Source: JAAZFF01 sp964405775
GTDB lineage: Bacteria > Verrucomicrobiota > Kiritimatiellia > RFP12 > UBA3636
Direction: 5' to 3'
DNA length: 44,510 bases
Assembly: GCA_964405775.1 (NCBI GenBank)
Contig: CAYOPG010000010.1
Location: 1-44,510, forward strand
Shown: in pieces, positions 1 through 9,200 of the stretch
Layout: every line of letters starts with the position of its first letter
Position numbering within the stretch: the first letter of the stretch is position 1
Notes under the pieces: model-generated
What the model saw: the letters and a program-made list of their open reading frames with translations, nothing else
What the model was told of the DNA's origin: nothing
Databases searched by the model: none
Made by a program: the position numbers and the translations under genes

Positions 1-348
1 AATTCCAAAAGGCTTGACACTGGTGCGCCACGAAATGTCGAAGGTCGGCGATATTGGCGTGTCGTCATCAAAAAGTTCGCGCCCGACCAACGTGTTCAAC
101 AAAGCTCTCTCAAGCTCACGCGCTTGCCCGCCTCGCATTGCATGCGTGGGGTGGCAAGCTCATGTCTGAAATTAGAAAAGAGCAATCGAACAGGCGGTGT
201 ATCTCGGCGTCCCTCTGCCTGCGCCTGCCATTGTTTTAAAATGACCTCGTTCCGGGAGGACTCGGCATAGTGTCGTTGCAGTCGTGCCCGCTGCCGCAGG
301 ATCTCGCGATCATGAGCGGAAACGGATTTCATACTATTGTCGTGCATT
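1..348 (-). pseudogene. Uroporphyrinogen-decarboxylase-like protein, 5' part, frameshifted and running off the left edge
   Basis: Reading leftward from the ATG at 348 (preceded by AAGGA at a fair distance) gives MHDNSMKSVSAHDREIL, then a pattern typical of the N-terminus of PVC and gut uroporphyrinogen-decarboxylase-like (corrinoid methyltransferase-type) proteins: DREIL, then a helix ending RRDTPPV, then an LxCE-like motif (RMQCE). That frame hits TGA at 96-98. A second frame continues the family pattern to the window edge: RELERALLNTLVGRELFDDD, then TPISPTFDISW. The switch lies near 117-125 and fits the loss of one base. It may be a true pseudogene or an assembly error. The family name rests on pattern memory of the N-terminal block only, since the catalytic barrel lies outside the window. 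The longer start at 398 is less likely because no ribosome site precedes it. Confidence 0.5.
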
Positions 349-504
349 GATGGTTTTCCTTGTTGGGAGTATCCATATACGGTGCTTTTGCACGTCACCT
401 GAATGTCATCTGCACTTTGTCAGTGTAGCATGAACCACCCGTGCCTTACAAGCTGGCAAGCCCCTGGAATCTTGCTAGGGACTCAAACCTAGAATCGCTC
501 GGCT

Positions 505-2460
505 CTACTTTGATCTTAGCATTCGCGAGGCGTTCAGAATTGCGATCAGTGTCACGCCGACATCGCCAAAAACAGCTTCCCACATGCTTGCCACACCAAA
601 GAACCCCAGCACTATCAACACGGTCTTAACCCCCAACGCGAACACAACGTTCTGCATGAGTATGGCGCGGTTCTTCTTAGCAATCCGTATCGCCTGAGGG
701 ATTTTGCGAAGCGAACCATCCATTAGCACAACATCAGCCGTCTCGATCGCTGCGTCCGCTCCAAAGTCACCCATTGAAATGCCGATGTCGGCGCGCGCGA
801 GTACTGGTGCGTCATTAATTCCATCGCCAACAAACACTGTCTTACCACGCCGCGCCGGCATATCCATCTGTTTCTCGACGAGCTCCACCTTGTCTTCTGG
901 CAGAAGATTCGCATGATAGTGCCCCACGCCTGCCTTTTCGGCAATGATTCCGGCGGAGTAGTCGCCGTCACCGGTGAGCATCACCAGATTCTCTACTCCT
1001 TCCGCCCGCAATTCTGCCATCGCCTCGGCAGAGTCTTTCTTAATTTCATCGCTTATTATGAGATATCCAACGTAACGCTCATCCACCGCCACGTGCACCA
1101 CAGTGCCATCGACCTTGCAGGTGTCGTGGTCGATTTTGTAAAGATGAAGCATTTTATCGTTGCCTGCAAGCACTCTATTCCCGTGTACTTCGGCAATGAT
1201 GCCGCCACCGGCAGTCTCTTTGTATTCCGTGACGTTTCCGGCTTCCACTGGTTTGCCGTATGCTTCGACAATTGAAATCGCGATCGGGTGGTTGGAATGT
1301 GATTCCGCCAACGCTGCGAATTCTAACAACTGCTCCTGTGAATATCCGTTTTTAGTGACGGCTTCCGTGACCCTGAAGACGCCTTTTGTGATGGTGCCGG
1401 TCTTGTCGAAGAAAATCGTCCCGACAGAATTGAGCGCATCAAGAAAATCGGATCCCTTTATAAGTATCCCATTCTTCGAAGCTGCTCCAATGCCTCCGAA
1501 ATATGTGAGCGGGATGCTGACAACGAGGGCGCATGGGCATGAAACAACGAGAATTACGAGGGCTCGGTATATCCAAGCGGGAAACGTTTGACCATCAACA
1601 AGCAACGGCGGCAAGATGGCGGTCAGGAGTGTGATCAGCACCACGACTGGCGTGTAATAACGAGCAAACGTCGTAAAAAACAGTTCCGTCTTGGCTTTTT
1701 TTTGAGTCGCATTCTGAACGAGATCCAGAATCCTGGCTACCGAAGATTCCCCGAACGGTTTTGTAACCTCTACTTTTATTAGTCCGGTGATGTTGATCAT
1801 GCCCGCCATGACGTTGTCGCCAACCCTGACGTCGCGCGGCACCGGCTCGCCCGTCAGCATGGATGTATCCATCTGTGACGCGCCGGATTTGACTATTCCG
1901 TCGAGTGGTATTTTTTCGCCAGGCTTGACACTGACTAAATCCCCCACAGAAACCTCATCGGGAGCGACCCTTCTTGTGTCACCTCCTTCTGTCACTAAGT
2001 TGGCATAATCCGGGCGCACCTCAAGCAACTCCTTCACTGACCGACGAGATCTATCGACCGCCAAATTCTCAAGGAAATTGCCTATTCTATAGAACAGCAT
2101 GACCGCAACGGCCTCCGCCGGCGCATCCACGGCAATGGCGCCAAGAGTTGATATTGTCATTAGAAAGTTTTCGTCAAAAACGCGTCCACGAGTGATGTTC
2201 AGCATGGCGTTTCTGAGCACATTCCAGCCTGCAATCATGTATATAGACACAAATACAGCATACTCCGCCCAACCGTATGTGGTAGCTTTTAGTTGCGTTT
2301 GGAACAGCAAAGCAAATGCGAATGCGATTGAGACTACCACAAGCAATGTCAACGCCGAACGCTTGCTAAGATCTGTGGTTCCGCACCCATCGCATCCGCA
2401 CGACGAGCCGCAACCGGAACTTGAAGAATAATCACTTTTTCCCATTTCTAAAGCATTCAT
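505..2460 (-). CDS. Heavy-metal-translocating P1B-type ATPase (Zn/Cd/Pb exporter)
   Basis: A 651-residue inner-membrane pump that uses ATP to export soft divalent metals. Visible landmarks are the actuator TGE at 203-205, the membrane metal site CPC at 308-310, the phosphorylated aspartate in DKTGT at 352, and the GDGIND hinge at 545-550. Hydrophobic segments flank these, with a final pair near 600-640. The usual N-terminal HMA domain is missing; in its place is a short Cys-rich tail (CGSSCGCDGCG, about residues 17-27). A CPC motif with a ZntA/CadA-like layout points to Zn, Cd or Pb rather than copper, but the exact ion is inferred. The start is supported by AGGAGG six bases before the ATG. 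The gene lies 10 bp after the ArsR-type regulator, whose TAG stop overlaps this ribosome site, so the two are very likely one operon. Confidence 0.93.
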   Translation of the reverse strand: MNALEMGKSDYSSSSGCGSSCGCDGCGTTDLSKRSALTLLVVVSIAFAFALLFQTQLKATTYGWAEYAVFVSIYMIAGWNVLRNAMLNITRGRVFDENFLMTISTLGAIAVDAPAEAVAVMLFYRIGNFLENLAVDRSRRSVKELLEVRPDYANLVTEGGDTRRVAPDEVSVGDLVSVKPGEKIPLDGIVKSGASQMDTSMLTGEPVPRDVRVGDNVMAGMINITGLIKVEVTKPFGESSVARILDLVQNATQKKAKTELFFTTFARYYTPVVVLITLLTAILPPLLVDGQTFPAWIYRALVILVVSCPCALVVSIPLTYFGGIGAASKNGILIKGSDFLDALNSVGTIFFDKTGTITKGVFRVTEAVTKNGYSQEQLLEFAALAESHSNHPIAISIVEAYGKPVEAGNVTEYKETAGGGIIAEVHGNRVLAGNDKMLHLYKIDHDTCKVDGTVVHVAVDERYVGYLIISDEIKKDSAEAMAELRAEGVENLVMLTGDGDYSAGIIAEKAGVGHYHANLLPEDKVELVEKQMDMPARRGKTVFVGDGINDAPVLARADIGISMGDFGADAAIETADVVLMDGSLRKIPQAIRIAKKNRAILMQNVVFALGVKTVLIVLGFFGVASMWEAVFGDVGVTLIAILNASRMLRSK

Positions 2461-2470
2461 GCAGCACCTC

Positions 2471-2839
2471 CTATTTTTCCATCACGTGCTCAATCCCCAG
2501 TTCGCCTATTTGTCTGACGTGATCGTCGTGGATTGAATAGTACACAACCTTTCCGTCCTTGCGGTATTTCACCAGCCGCGCGTCTCGAAGCGTTCTGAGA
2601 TGTTGCGACACCGCTGGCTGCTTCATCCCCAGCACCGCGACCAAATCGCAAACGCACATTTCGGAACTCTTCAGCGCATGGATAATCTTCAGCCGCGCCG
2701 CATCCCCCAGAACCTTAAAGAAATCGGCAGCCTCGCGAATACACCCCTCTTCGGGCATCGTGGCAAGCGCCTTGTTCACAAGCTCCTCATGCAGTACGGT
2801 TATCGCGCATGTGGCAATGTCTTTTGTTTTACTTTTCAT
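2471..2839 (-). CDS. ArsR/SmtB-family metal-sensing repressor
   Basis: A 122-residue winged-helix repressor that releases DNA when it binds metal. The core runs from about 36 to 110: FFKVLGDAARLKII, then the metal motif EMCVCDL with Cys62 and Cys64, then the recognition helix QPAVSQHLRTL, then the wing RKDGKVVYYSI. Two metal sites look intact. The alpha-3 site has CxC plus N-terminal cysteines at 11 and 33, as in CadC/ArsR types. The alpha-5 site has Asp105, His107, His118 and Glu121, the spacing of the zinc ligands of SmtB. It precedes the P-type ATPase gene and should repress both genes. The palindrome in its own promoter is the likely operator. The start is the ATG after AAGGGGCAAGAAC. The family is firm; the metal (Zn, Cd or Pb) is inferred. 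Confidence 0.93.
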   Translation of the reverse strand: MKSKTKDIATCAITVLHEELVNKALATMPEEGCIREAADFFKVLGDAARLKIIHALKSSEMCVCDLVAVLGMKQPAVSQHLRTLRDARLVKYRKDGKVVYYSIHDDHVRQIGELGIEHVMEK

Positions 2840-2873
2840 GTTCTTGCCCCTTACTTTTATATTCGTATGTGCG

Positions 2874-2903
2874 CATATTATAATATGTTTATCCCCAAGT
2901 CAA
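2874..2903 (-). promoter_or_regulatory. Promoter and probable operator of the arsR-type/ATPase operon
   Basis: On the minus strand TTGACT (2898-2903) is followed 17 bases later by TAATAT, or 15 bases later by TATAAT. The -10 sits inside a perfect 14-bp palindrome CATATTATAATATG at 2874-2887. AT-rich palindromes over the core promoter are the usual binding sites of SmtB/CadC repressors, so this is the expected autoregulatory operator. The palindrome is seen directly; binding is inferred. Confidence 0.65.
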
Positions 2904-3185
2904 CAGAAAACCACTTATAACAACAGTTCACTGCTTTGCGACTTCCTCAGCAAACACTGCCCGTTTTCTCGGGAAGTCAGGATTTTGCAACCTTCTGTAG
3001 TGGAGGGGTTTATCATGCTTTCTCGTCTTAAGTAATCCTTAATGCCAATTCGATTTTAAAAAAAATTGTTGTTTTTTCTTGACTTACCATGTGTTTTTGT
3101 CGTAGCCTACTATGCGAAAGCAGACGGAATAGTGCCCATGTGAGATGTGCTATTTGGATGAAGGGGGTGACGTCTGCGTCAGTTG
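2904..3185. other. Non-coding stretch before the scaffold gap
   Basis: Between the metal operon and the run of N there is no convincing gene. The stretch is AT-rich, with poly-T and poly-A tracts around 3055-3078. An ATG at 3089 opens a frame into the N run, but its 32 residues look like no protein I recognise and lack a ribosome site. The only signal noted is a possible promoter at 3079-3108, listed separately. Confidence 0.5.
3079..3108 (+). promoter_or_regulatory. Possible promoter upstream of the giant-protein operon
   Basis: TTGACT at 3079-3084 follows an A/T-tract region like an UP element. A poor -10, TAGCCT (3103-3108), lies 18 bases later, and a better-looking TACTAT (3108-3113) is 23 bases away. 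The scaffold gap separates it from the first gene, so the link is uncertain. Confidence 0.3.
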
Positions 3186-3285
3186 NNNNNNNNNNNNNNN
3201 NNNNNNNNNNNNNNNNNNNNNNNNNNNNNNNNNNNNNNNNNNNNNNNNNNNNNNNNNNNNNNNNNNNNNNNNNNNNNNNNNNNNN
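3186..3285. other. Assembly gap of 100 N
   Basis: Exactly 100 undetermined bases, the conventional placeholder for a scaffold join of unknown true length. It separates the metal-resistance locus from the giant-protein operon, so adjacency of the two is not proven, and upstream genes or the true promoter of the operon may be missing. Confidence 0.98.
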
Positions 3286-3316
3286 TAAGTTGACAATGAC
3301 TCTGAGGGCTAAAGCT

Positions 3317-4363
3317 ATGAATAAACCAATGGTTCATAAAGAAGGCAGTAGGTGGACCACCAGTAGCATATTCGTCATCATGGCGATTTCGTTTGCCATG
3401 CCGTATGCCAACGGCGCTTTCTCTGTTACACAGTCGATCGCGCTGGCTCCGGGATGGAACGCTGTCTACGTGGAGGTTGACCCCGCCAATCCATCACCAG
3501 AAAGCGTCTTTTCCGGTCTGCCGGTGGACGCTGTGGCTACATACGATGCTGCGCATACAGGCGCACAATTCGTGAAGGATCCGGGGGTGGACATGTCGCT
3601 CGCTCATGGCTGGGCTGTTTGGTACGCCCCGCTACGCCCAGACGCCTTCCTATCCAACCTTTATGAAATTCAGGGTGGAAAACCCTACCTTATCCATGCC
3701 ACCACTAACGCCACGCTCTCGCTATCGGGAGAGATCGCGCCAACACTGCTAAAATGGCGTCCGGATTCGTTTAACTTCGTCGGCTTCACGGTGCAAAACC
3801 CCGGAGCGCCAACGTTCGCCCAATTTTTCGGAGCCTCCCCTGCCCACAACCACAACCGCATTTACCGTCTTGCAGATGGCAAATGGCGTCAAGTGCTGAA
3901 ACCGGAAACAGAGGCAATGCGCGCCGGTGAGGCGTTCTGGATATACTGCAGCGGACGCTCCGATTATACCGGGCCACTTGAGGTAACCGCGGCATCCCCG
4001 TTCGGATTTTTCATTTCGGAGCGCGTCGGCAGCGAGCTGGTGTTCCGCAACAAGACGGCGCATCCGGTCACATTCCACATAGAGCACAAGGGCGATCCCC
4101 AATTCCCGGTGCCAATGAGCGTTGATATAGATGTTTTGGACGAAGCTGCGGGCGGTATGCGAAAACTTACCTATAATTTCCCGGCGGGTAACTGGGAGCA
4201 ATCCCTACCAACACTTGAGGCTGGCGGGGCAATACGCCTGCCGATCAAGCTACGAGCCCAGGAGATGCCGCAAGGCACACGCAACTCAATAATAACCGTG
4301 CTGAGCGATCTTGGCACGAAAACCATCGTCCCGGTGCAAGCCACGAACGGTGACAACCAGTAA
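3317..4363 (+). CDS. Secreted protein of unknown function, first gene of the giant-protein operon
   Basis: A 348-residue exported protein. The start at 3317 is preceded by GAGGG at about 8 bases; ATG at 3296 is possible but has no ribosome site. A signal peptide spans about 1-37 (hydrophobic core SIFVIMAISFAMPY, cleavage near ANGA). The mature part begins SVTQSIALAPGWNAVYVEV and appears to be all beta, with many Trp and aromatic residues (GWAVWY, GKPYLIHA, GEAFWIY) and no membrane helix. The PGWN opening resembles short beta domains found in PVC secreted proteins. It lies 48 bp before the next gene and on the same strand as five further exported proteins, so it is probably a component of the same exported system. 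I do not recognise a named family. Confidence 0.8.
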   Translation: MNKPMVHKEGSRWTTSSIFVIMAISFAMPYANGAFSVTQSIALAPGWNAVYVEVDPANPSPESVFSGLPVDAVATYDAAHTGAQFVKDPGVDMSLAHGWAVWYAPLRPDAFLSNLYEIQGGKPYLIHATTNATLSLSGEIAPTLLKWRPDSFNFVGFTVQNPGAPTFAQFFGASPAHNHNRIYRLADGKWRQVLKPETEAMRAGEAFWIYCSGRSDYTGPLEVTAASPFGFFISERVGSELVFRNKTAHPVTFHIEHKGDPQFPVPMSVDIDVLDEAAGGMRKLTYNFPAGNWEQSLPTLEAGGAIRLPIKLRAQEMPQGTRNSIITVLSDLGTKTIVPVQATNGDNQ

Positions 4364-4411
4364 TTTCGCCAGAAGGCAAATAATTACCACTACACAAGCG
4401 GGAGGCAATAA

Positions 4412-6220
4412 ATGATCTCCAGACAATACCTGTCAACTACAGCCAAAGCTGCGGCTATCGTCGCGGTTATTACAATTGTGACAAATGTTTCCGGTCAGTC
4501 CAGCCCCATGCGCGGGCTTTGGGTGGGCTCTGTCAAGCTAAAGGCAGTAAACGAAGTAGCTGTGCCGTTGGATGCGGCGAACGTGCCAGTCGCACCAAAC
4601 CCAAGCGTCCCCACTCCTACCTACGATACAGCAGAGCTTCGTCTGATAATCCACGTGAACGGCGCCGGTCAGGCTTGCCTAATAAAGGACGTGGCAGTTT
4701 TAAACCGCGAGGCCTCCGGCGCTGGCGTGGTGGAGGCCGACATGGCGCTTGTCACCGATCCGCGACTCTATCCGGAATTTCCACCCCAACCCGCCATGAG
4801 AATAGCCAGCGCGACGTTTGATTTTGGCGACGCCCAAACAACGTCCGCTCTGGACGCCATTACCGAAGAGGCGGCGCAGCAAGCAACCGCGTTCACAATG
4901 GCCACCTCCCTGCCGCTTACGACCCCCACTGAACGCAACACGGCAATCGCCGCGGCTGTAACGAGCATAACGCCATCACTACACACAATATCGGCAAACG
5001 CAGACGTGGCGCTCGGTTTCGACTCGTTTTTGAACTCTTTCAACAGTGCTGCGCTGGAAGCAATCGCCGCAGACACAAACGCCACCATTATCGCGACACT
5101 GCGGACAGCGGCGGAGACCCTGCGGGATCAGTCGTTCTTCGGAGACACACGCGCCTTGGACATGGTTCAGGCGGTAGTGCGCGACGCTGCGGCCACGTTG
5201 GATTCGACAGAACGGCTCGCGATTATCAACAACACCGCATCCTCGGCGGCTGACATTGAAAATGAATACCAGCGTTTCATAGCAGGCAATGTGTTTTCAG
5301 ACATGATATCGGCTTGTGCAGCAACTGCCGCGTCCTCGGCCTCCGCTGGCGGAACGACTGTAAGCATAACAGCCGACATGAAGGCCACACAGGCAGCGGC
5401 TGGTGCTTACACGGCTGGTTTGCTTGCCAAAGTTCACCGCTACGACGACACACGCTCGACCGATGCCATAGACGCGGTACTTGGAGCTATTGCTGCTTCG
5501 GCATTTGCCAACAGGGCATTGCCGGCCTCTGAAATCCAACGTCTTGCCGAAGAGGCAGGCCGCACAAAATTGAGTGAAGAAGTTGGCCGCCAAGTACTGC
5601 CCGCCACTGCGCCGACGCTCGATTACAACGACTTCATCTCTTCAAGCGCCTTCCAAGGAGCCGCGCAAACTGCCGCCCAGGCGGCGGCAGATGCCGCCAT
5701 AAGGGAACGTGCCGGCAACAAGCTCTACACACAACTTTCTGTTTATGGAGCTGCAAAGGCGGCTGCGGCAACCGCATTGCGGAGCACCTACGTAACGGCC
5801 GCACGAGCTAAACGCACAGAGTTGCCACTTTCAGGCACATTCGCCCCCGGCTCAGGCGACCCTCGCCTGACGGCGACGCTGGCCCAGCCCGGCGATTTGG
5901 GGCCAGCAGGGCTGACTGGCACGGTAATTCTGCCGGCAGACCATCCCACGAACCCGTTCCGCCACCGTCGCCACCCCGACCACACTACGGGGTTCGACAT
6001 CAGGCGCGAGATCAGGCTCGACTTCGACCCTGCGCCTGGCGGCGCGATTGAGTCTGCGGGTTACGGTGTCAAGAGTATCACCGGAACCTATCGGGAAGAA
6101 ATCTTCGGACTGCACAAGGCTCTCGGACCGGCGCCGGAGACCGCCCCTGTAGGACTCAAAACAGAAGGGTTCTTTGAACTGACCCGCATAAGCGAAATAG
6201 ACACCTTGAACGCAAGATGA
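4412..6220 (+). CDS. Secreted Ala-rich helical protein with conserved N- and C-terminal blocks
   Basis: A 602-residue exported protein, start supported by GGGAGG 6-7 bases before the ATG. A signal peptide covers about 1-29 (KAAAIVAVITIVTNVSGQ). Residues about 32-115 form a beta-like block starting GLWVGSVKLKAVNEVAVPL, a type of opening I associate with PVC secreted proteins. The middle (about 140-460) is strongly Ala/Thr-rich and should be helical. The C-terminal block (about 470-595) contains HPTNPFRHRRHPDH, rich in His and Arg, and ends in a beta-like stretch. No catalytic motif is evident. It overlaps the next gene at 6217-6220 (ATGA), implying coupled translation with the 3044-residue giant, of which it may be a partner. 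The function is unknown. Confidence 0.8.
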   Translation: MISRQYLSTTAKAAAIVAVITIVTNVSGQSSPMRGLWVGSVKLKAVNEVAVPLDAANVPVAPNPSVPTPTYDTAELRLIIHVNGAGQACLIKDVAVLNREASGAGVVEADMALVTDPRLYPEFPPQPAMRIASATFDFGDAQTTSALDAITEEAAQQATAFTMATSLPLTTPTERNTAIAAAVTSITPSLHTISANADVALGFDSFLNSFNSAALEAIAADTNATIIATLRTAAETLRDQSFFGDTRALDMVQAVVRDAAATLDSTERLAIINNTASSAADIENEYQRFIAGNVFSDMISACAATAASSASAGGTTVSITADMKATQAAAGAYTAGLLAKVHRYDDTRSTDAIDAVLGAIAASAFANRALPASEIQRLAEEAGRTKLSEEVGRQVLPATAPTLDYNDFISSSAFQGAAQTAAQAAADAAIRERAGNKLYTQLSVYGAAKAAAATALRSTYVTAARAKRTELPLSGTFAPGSGDPRLTATLAQPGDLGPAGLTGTVILPADHPTNPFRHRRHPDHTTGFDIRREIRLDFDPAPGGAIESAGYGVKSITGTYREEIFGLHKALGPAPETAPVGLKTEGFFELTRISEIDTLNAR

Positions 6221-6228
6221 GGTATATT

Positions 6229-9200
6229 ATGGAAACTAAATCAATTCTGAAAACCTTGGGTGCTGTCTTTTTAGCGGCATCGTGCGCACATGCGGCAGAA
6301 ATCCCTTTTACCATCGAGATTACGCCTACCGGCTCTTACTCAATGGATGTTAAGTTGATTAACGAGTCGTCGGAAAGCATCAATGGGCTGACGTTTTCAA
6401 TCGAGGGAACCGGCAAGAAATTCGGCTCCATATCCTCTGGGTCTTTGACTCGAGATGCCAGCGTGCTGGAACCCAAATACCTTACCGAGAGTTCCGAGTG
6501 GGGCGTTGTCAGGGAAGTTTGGTATGGGATCGTAGGTATGGCAGTTACCGATCTGACCCTTAATAACCGTTACCCTAATTATCCGGATTACCGTCAGATT
6601 ATAGCTGGTTCCTTCGCGGCACCTCCGAACACAGCCGATAACTACGGCCAGCGTATGCACGCATATCTTAGGGCACCTAGAACAGGTAGTTACGTGTTCT
6701 GGATAGCCAGTGACGACTTTGGTGAACTTTACCTTGAGCGAGACGGCAGCCTTCAGAGAATCGCCCACGTTCCGGGATATACAGGAGTGAACGAATGGAA
6801 TAAATACGCCGAACAGAAATCTGTAGCAATCAATCTGGTCGAGGGCAATTACTATTACATCAGAGCATTGATGAAAGAAGGGGGTGGCGGAGACAACCTT
6901 TCAGTGGGATGGAGCCGCCCGCTAGATGCAGACAAGACCCAACCTTCCGAGATTATTCCCACGCAATATTTGCGCATCCGCCCAGGTGACAACAACGAAC
7001 CTCTGCAGACCGCTAATCCAGTGGCTGCCGCGGGCGAAGAATCTGACACCATCCGCATTATCAACATCAACGGACTGGATACGGGCAAGTCAATCTCTTT
7101 CAAAGCATCCATGACCCCACCGCCGGCTAACGCTGCGAAAGTGCTCTGGAACAACGGCGCAAATGTTCCAAACGCGAAAGTAACGGTTTACGGTGTAAAT
7201 GGCGGCAGTAGCTCTTTGAATATACCAGACACGGCCTCGAACCTGAGCGGCGTCAAGTACACCTTCAGCACCACGACCCGTCCGAGAAAACTGATAGTTG
7301 ACTCAAGAGTTGATGGTTTGGGTGCGTTCGTGTCAAACTTTGTGGTAACGGTTTCAGATTCAGGCAAAACCGTCTCGTACACCAACAACACATCAAAGCT
7401 GAGTTTATCCAACCTTTCAGATGGCACGAAGGTGGACATTTCGGCTGTGAGCGCCGTTTACATGAATGAGAGCGGAGAGTTTTTGTACGACAGCACTTCG
7501 ATACCTGCCCAAAACGAGGAGGATTCCCAGAACCCGTCACGACAGCGCTACGCTGCAACCGGCATATCCGTCAACAACACGCCGCAGACTGGCGATCCCA
7601 CGCTCTATTCCTTCACTGTCGCCAGCGATGCCGAGATCAACATACGGTGGCGCCACGAGTACGCACTCATGGTCAACCATGACTTTTCCAAAACCAAGAG
7701 CCCTGAGCTAGACCCCACGGGCACACCTTGGGCGGGACCGCTCACATCAAGCGCTTCCGGCAACCCTACTCCCGATTCAACAAAGACACACTGGATACCA
7801 AAGGGAGATCAGGTTATAGCACAGATCGACGGTCAAGTGCTAGATTTCAGCCGCGCGGGTCTTGACATACGGCATGTGCCGACACACTACGTGGCGCGTG
7901 GAAGCGCACGCGGAGTGTATTCCGAACGAGACAGCTACACCAATGCTTTCACGGTTGGCCAGTCGCCTGCGCAACGGCAGCAGGTCGATTCATTCTCGAT
8001 GTCAGGCTGGGGTGAGATCACTTACCAATGGCAGATTCAATACGGTATTCGTATAAACATTGACGACCCCTCGCGTTCCAGTCTGCCCCGCGTGTTCCGG
8101 CTCGACCGTGTCAGCGGCAAAGACATTGAAGTCGGCAGTCTGGAAGGCGTCTTCTGGTTCAACCCCGGCGACGCCATAAAAGTTGCCTCCCCTGCCAACG
8201 TGACGACAGACCCGGCCTCGAAGGCGCTGGGAGGATGGATGAGCGGCGATGGCTTCTACTTCAGCATGAGCGGTGATGTAGACAGCCAGACCGGCGCGCT
8301 CTTAAGCGGCGGCCCGACCGTGGGACCCGACGGGCCTGTCGCGCTATGGATACCGAACTATATGGATTCCGCGGGACGCCTCTACAGAGCACTGTCTATC
8401 ACATCTCTACGGCGCCCGGCGCGCGTTCTATGGACGTACGGCGAGCCAGTGTTCCGCGTCACAGCAAGAATCGGCGAGTTTGTTTTCCAAAACGACCAGA
8501 CACTCCTCGAACAATACCCTGTGATCGCAGAAATGGTCGTGAACCCGCCCGCGTATATCAATATGATGTCTATCTCGGGCAACAACAAAAACGTTGCTGA
8601 GTCAGACATGGCGATATGGGATCCCAACGCACGTCAACTGCTGCCGCTAATCCCCGGACAGTTCCGCGCAACCTGGACTGACTCCACTGGCAAGAACATA
8701 CGGATAATCGTCGATGTGCTACCACCAGACAAACCGCATTATCCACACATCGTTGGCTCGCCCCCGGTGCAACTCACGCCGGATCCACAAGGTCTGTTTC
8801 AGTTCAGAGGAATCAAGTATTCAGAGAATGAGGCGGTTGTCACAGATGGCAGCCTGTTCACAGCGGACAAGGCCGGACGCACCGTGCTCCTCTTCACCGA
8901 AATCAAACAGGTCGGGCGCGGTGAACCAAAAGAATATATGCGGGTGCGCATGGTGCAAAGCAAACTGTGGAAAGATGCGGCACTACCAACGGTTGAGGCC
9001 ATCATAGGGCAGGCGATCCGCGATGACCAACTGGACCTCGCGAAACTCGGGACTGGCTACGTCCGCTTCCCCAACGCACGATTTAACGCAGGCATCTATG
9101 ACGCTACGAAACTAGACGGCCTTCGCTCTGTGAACGTATATGACATGACGGCGCTTCGCTCCACTACAGCCGAAAAAATCGTCGTCAATCATAATGCACT

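Noticed and set aside
474..491. Hairpin CTAGG...CCTAG downstream of the P-type ATPase
   Set aside because: A 5-bp stem without a T tract is too weak to support a terminator.
3089..3316. An open frame from ATG 3089 running through the N run into the first operon gene
   Set aside because: It crosses 100 undetermined bases, has no ribosome site, and its first 32 residues are not protein-like; the start at 3317 has a ribosome site and leads straight into a signal peptide.
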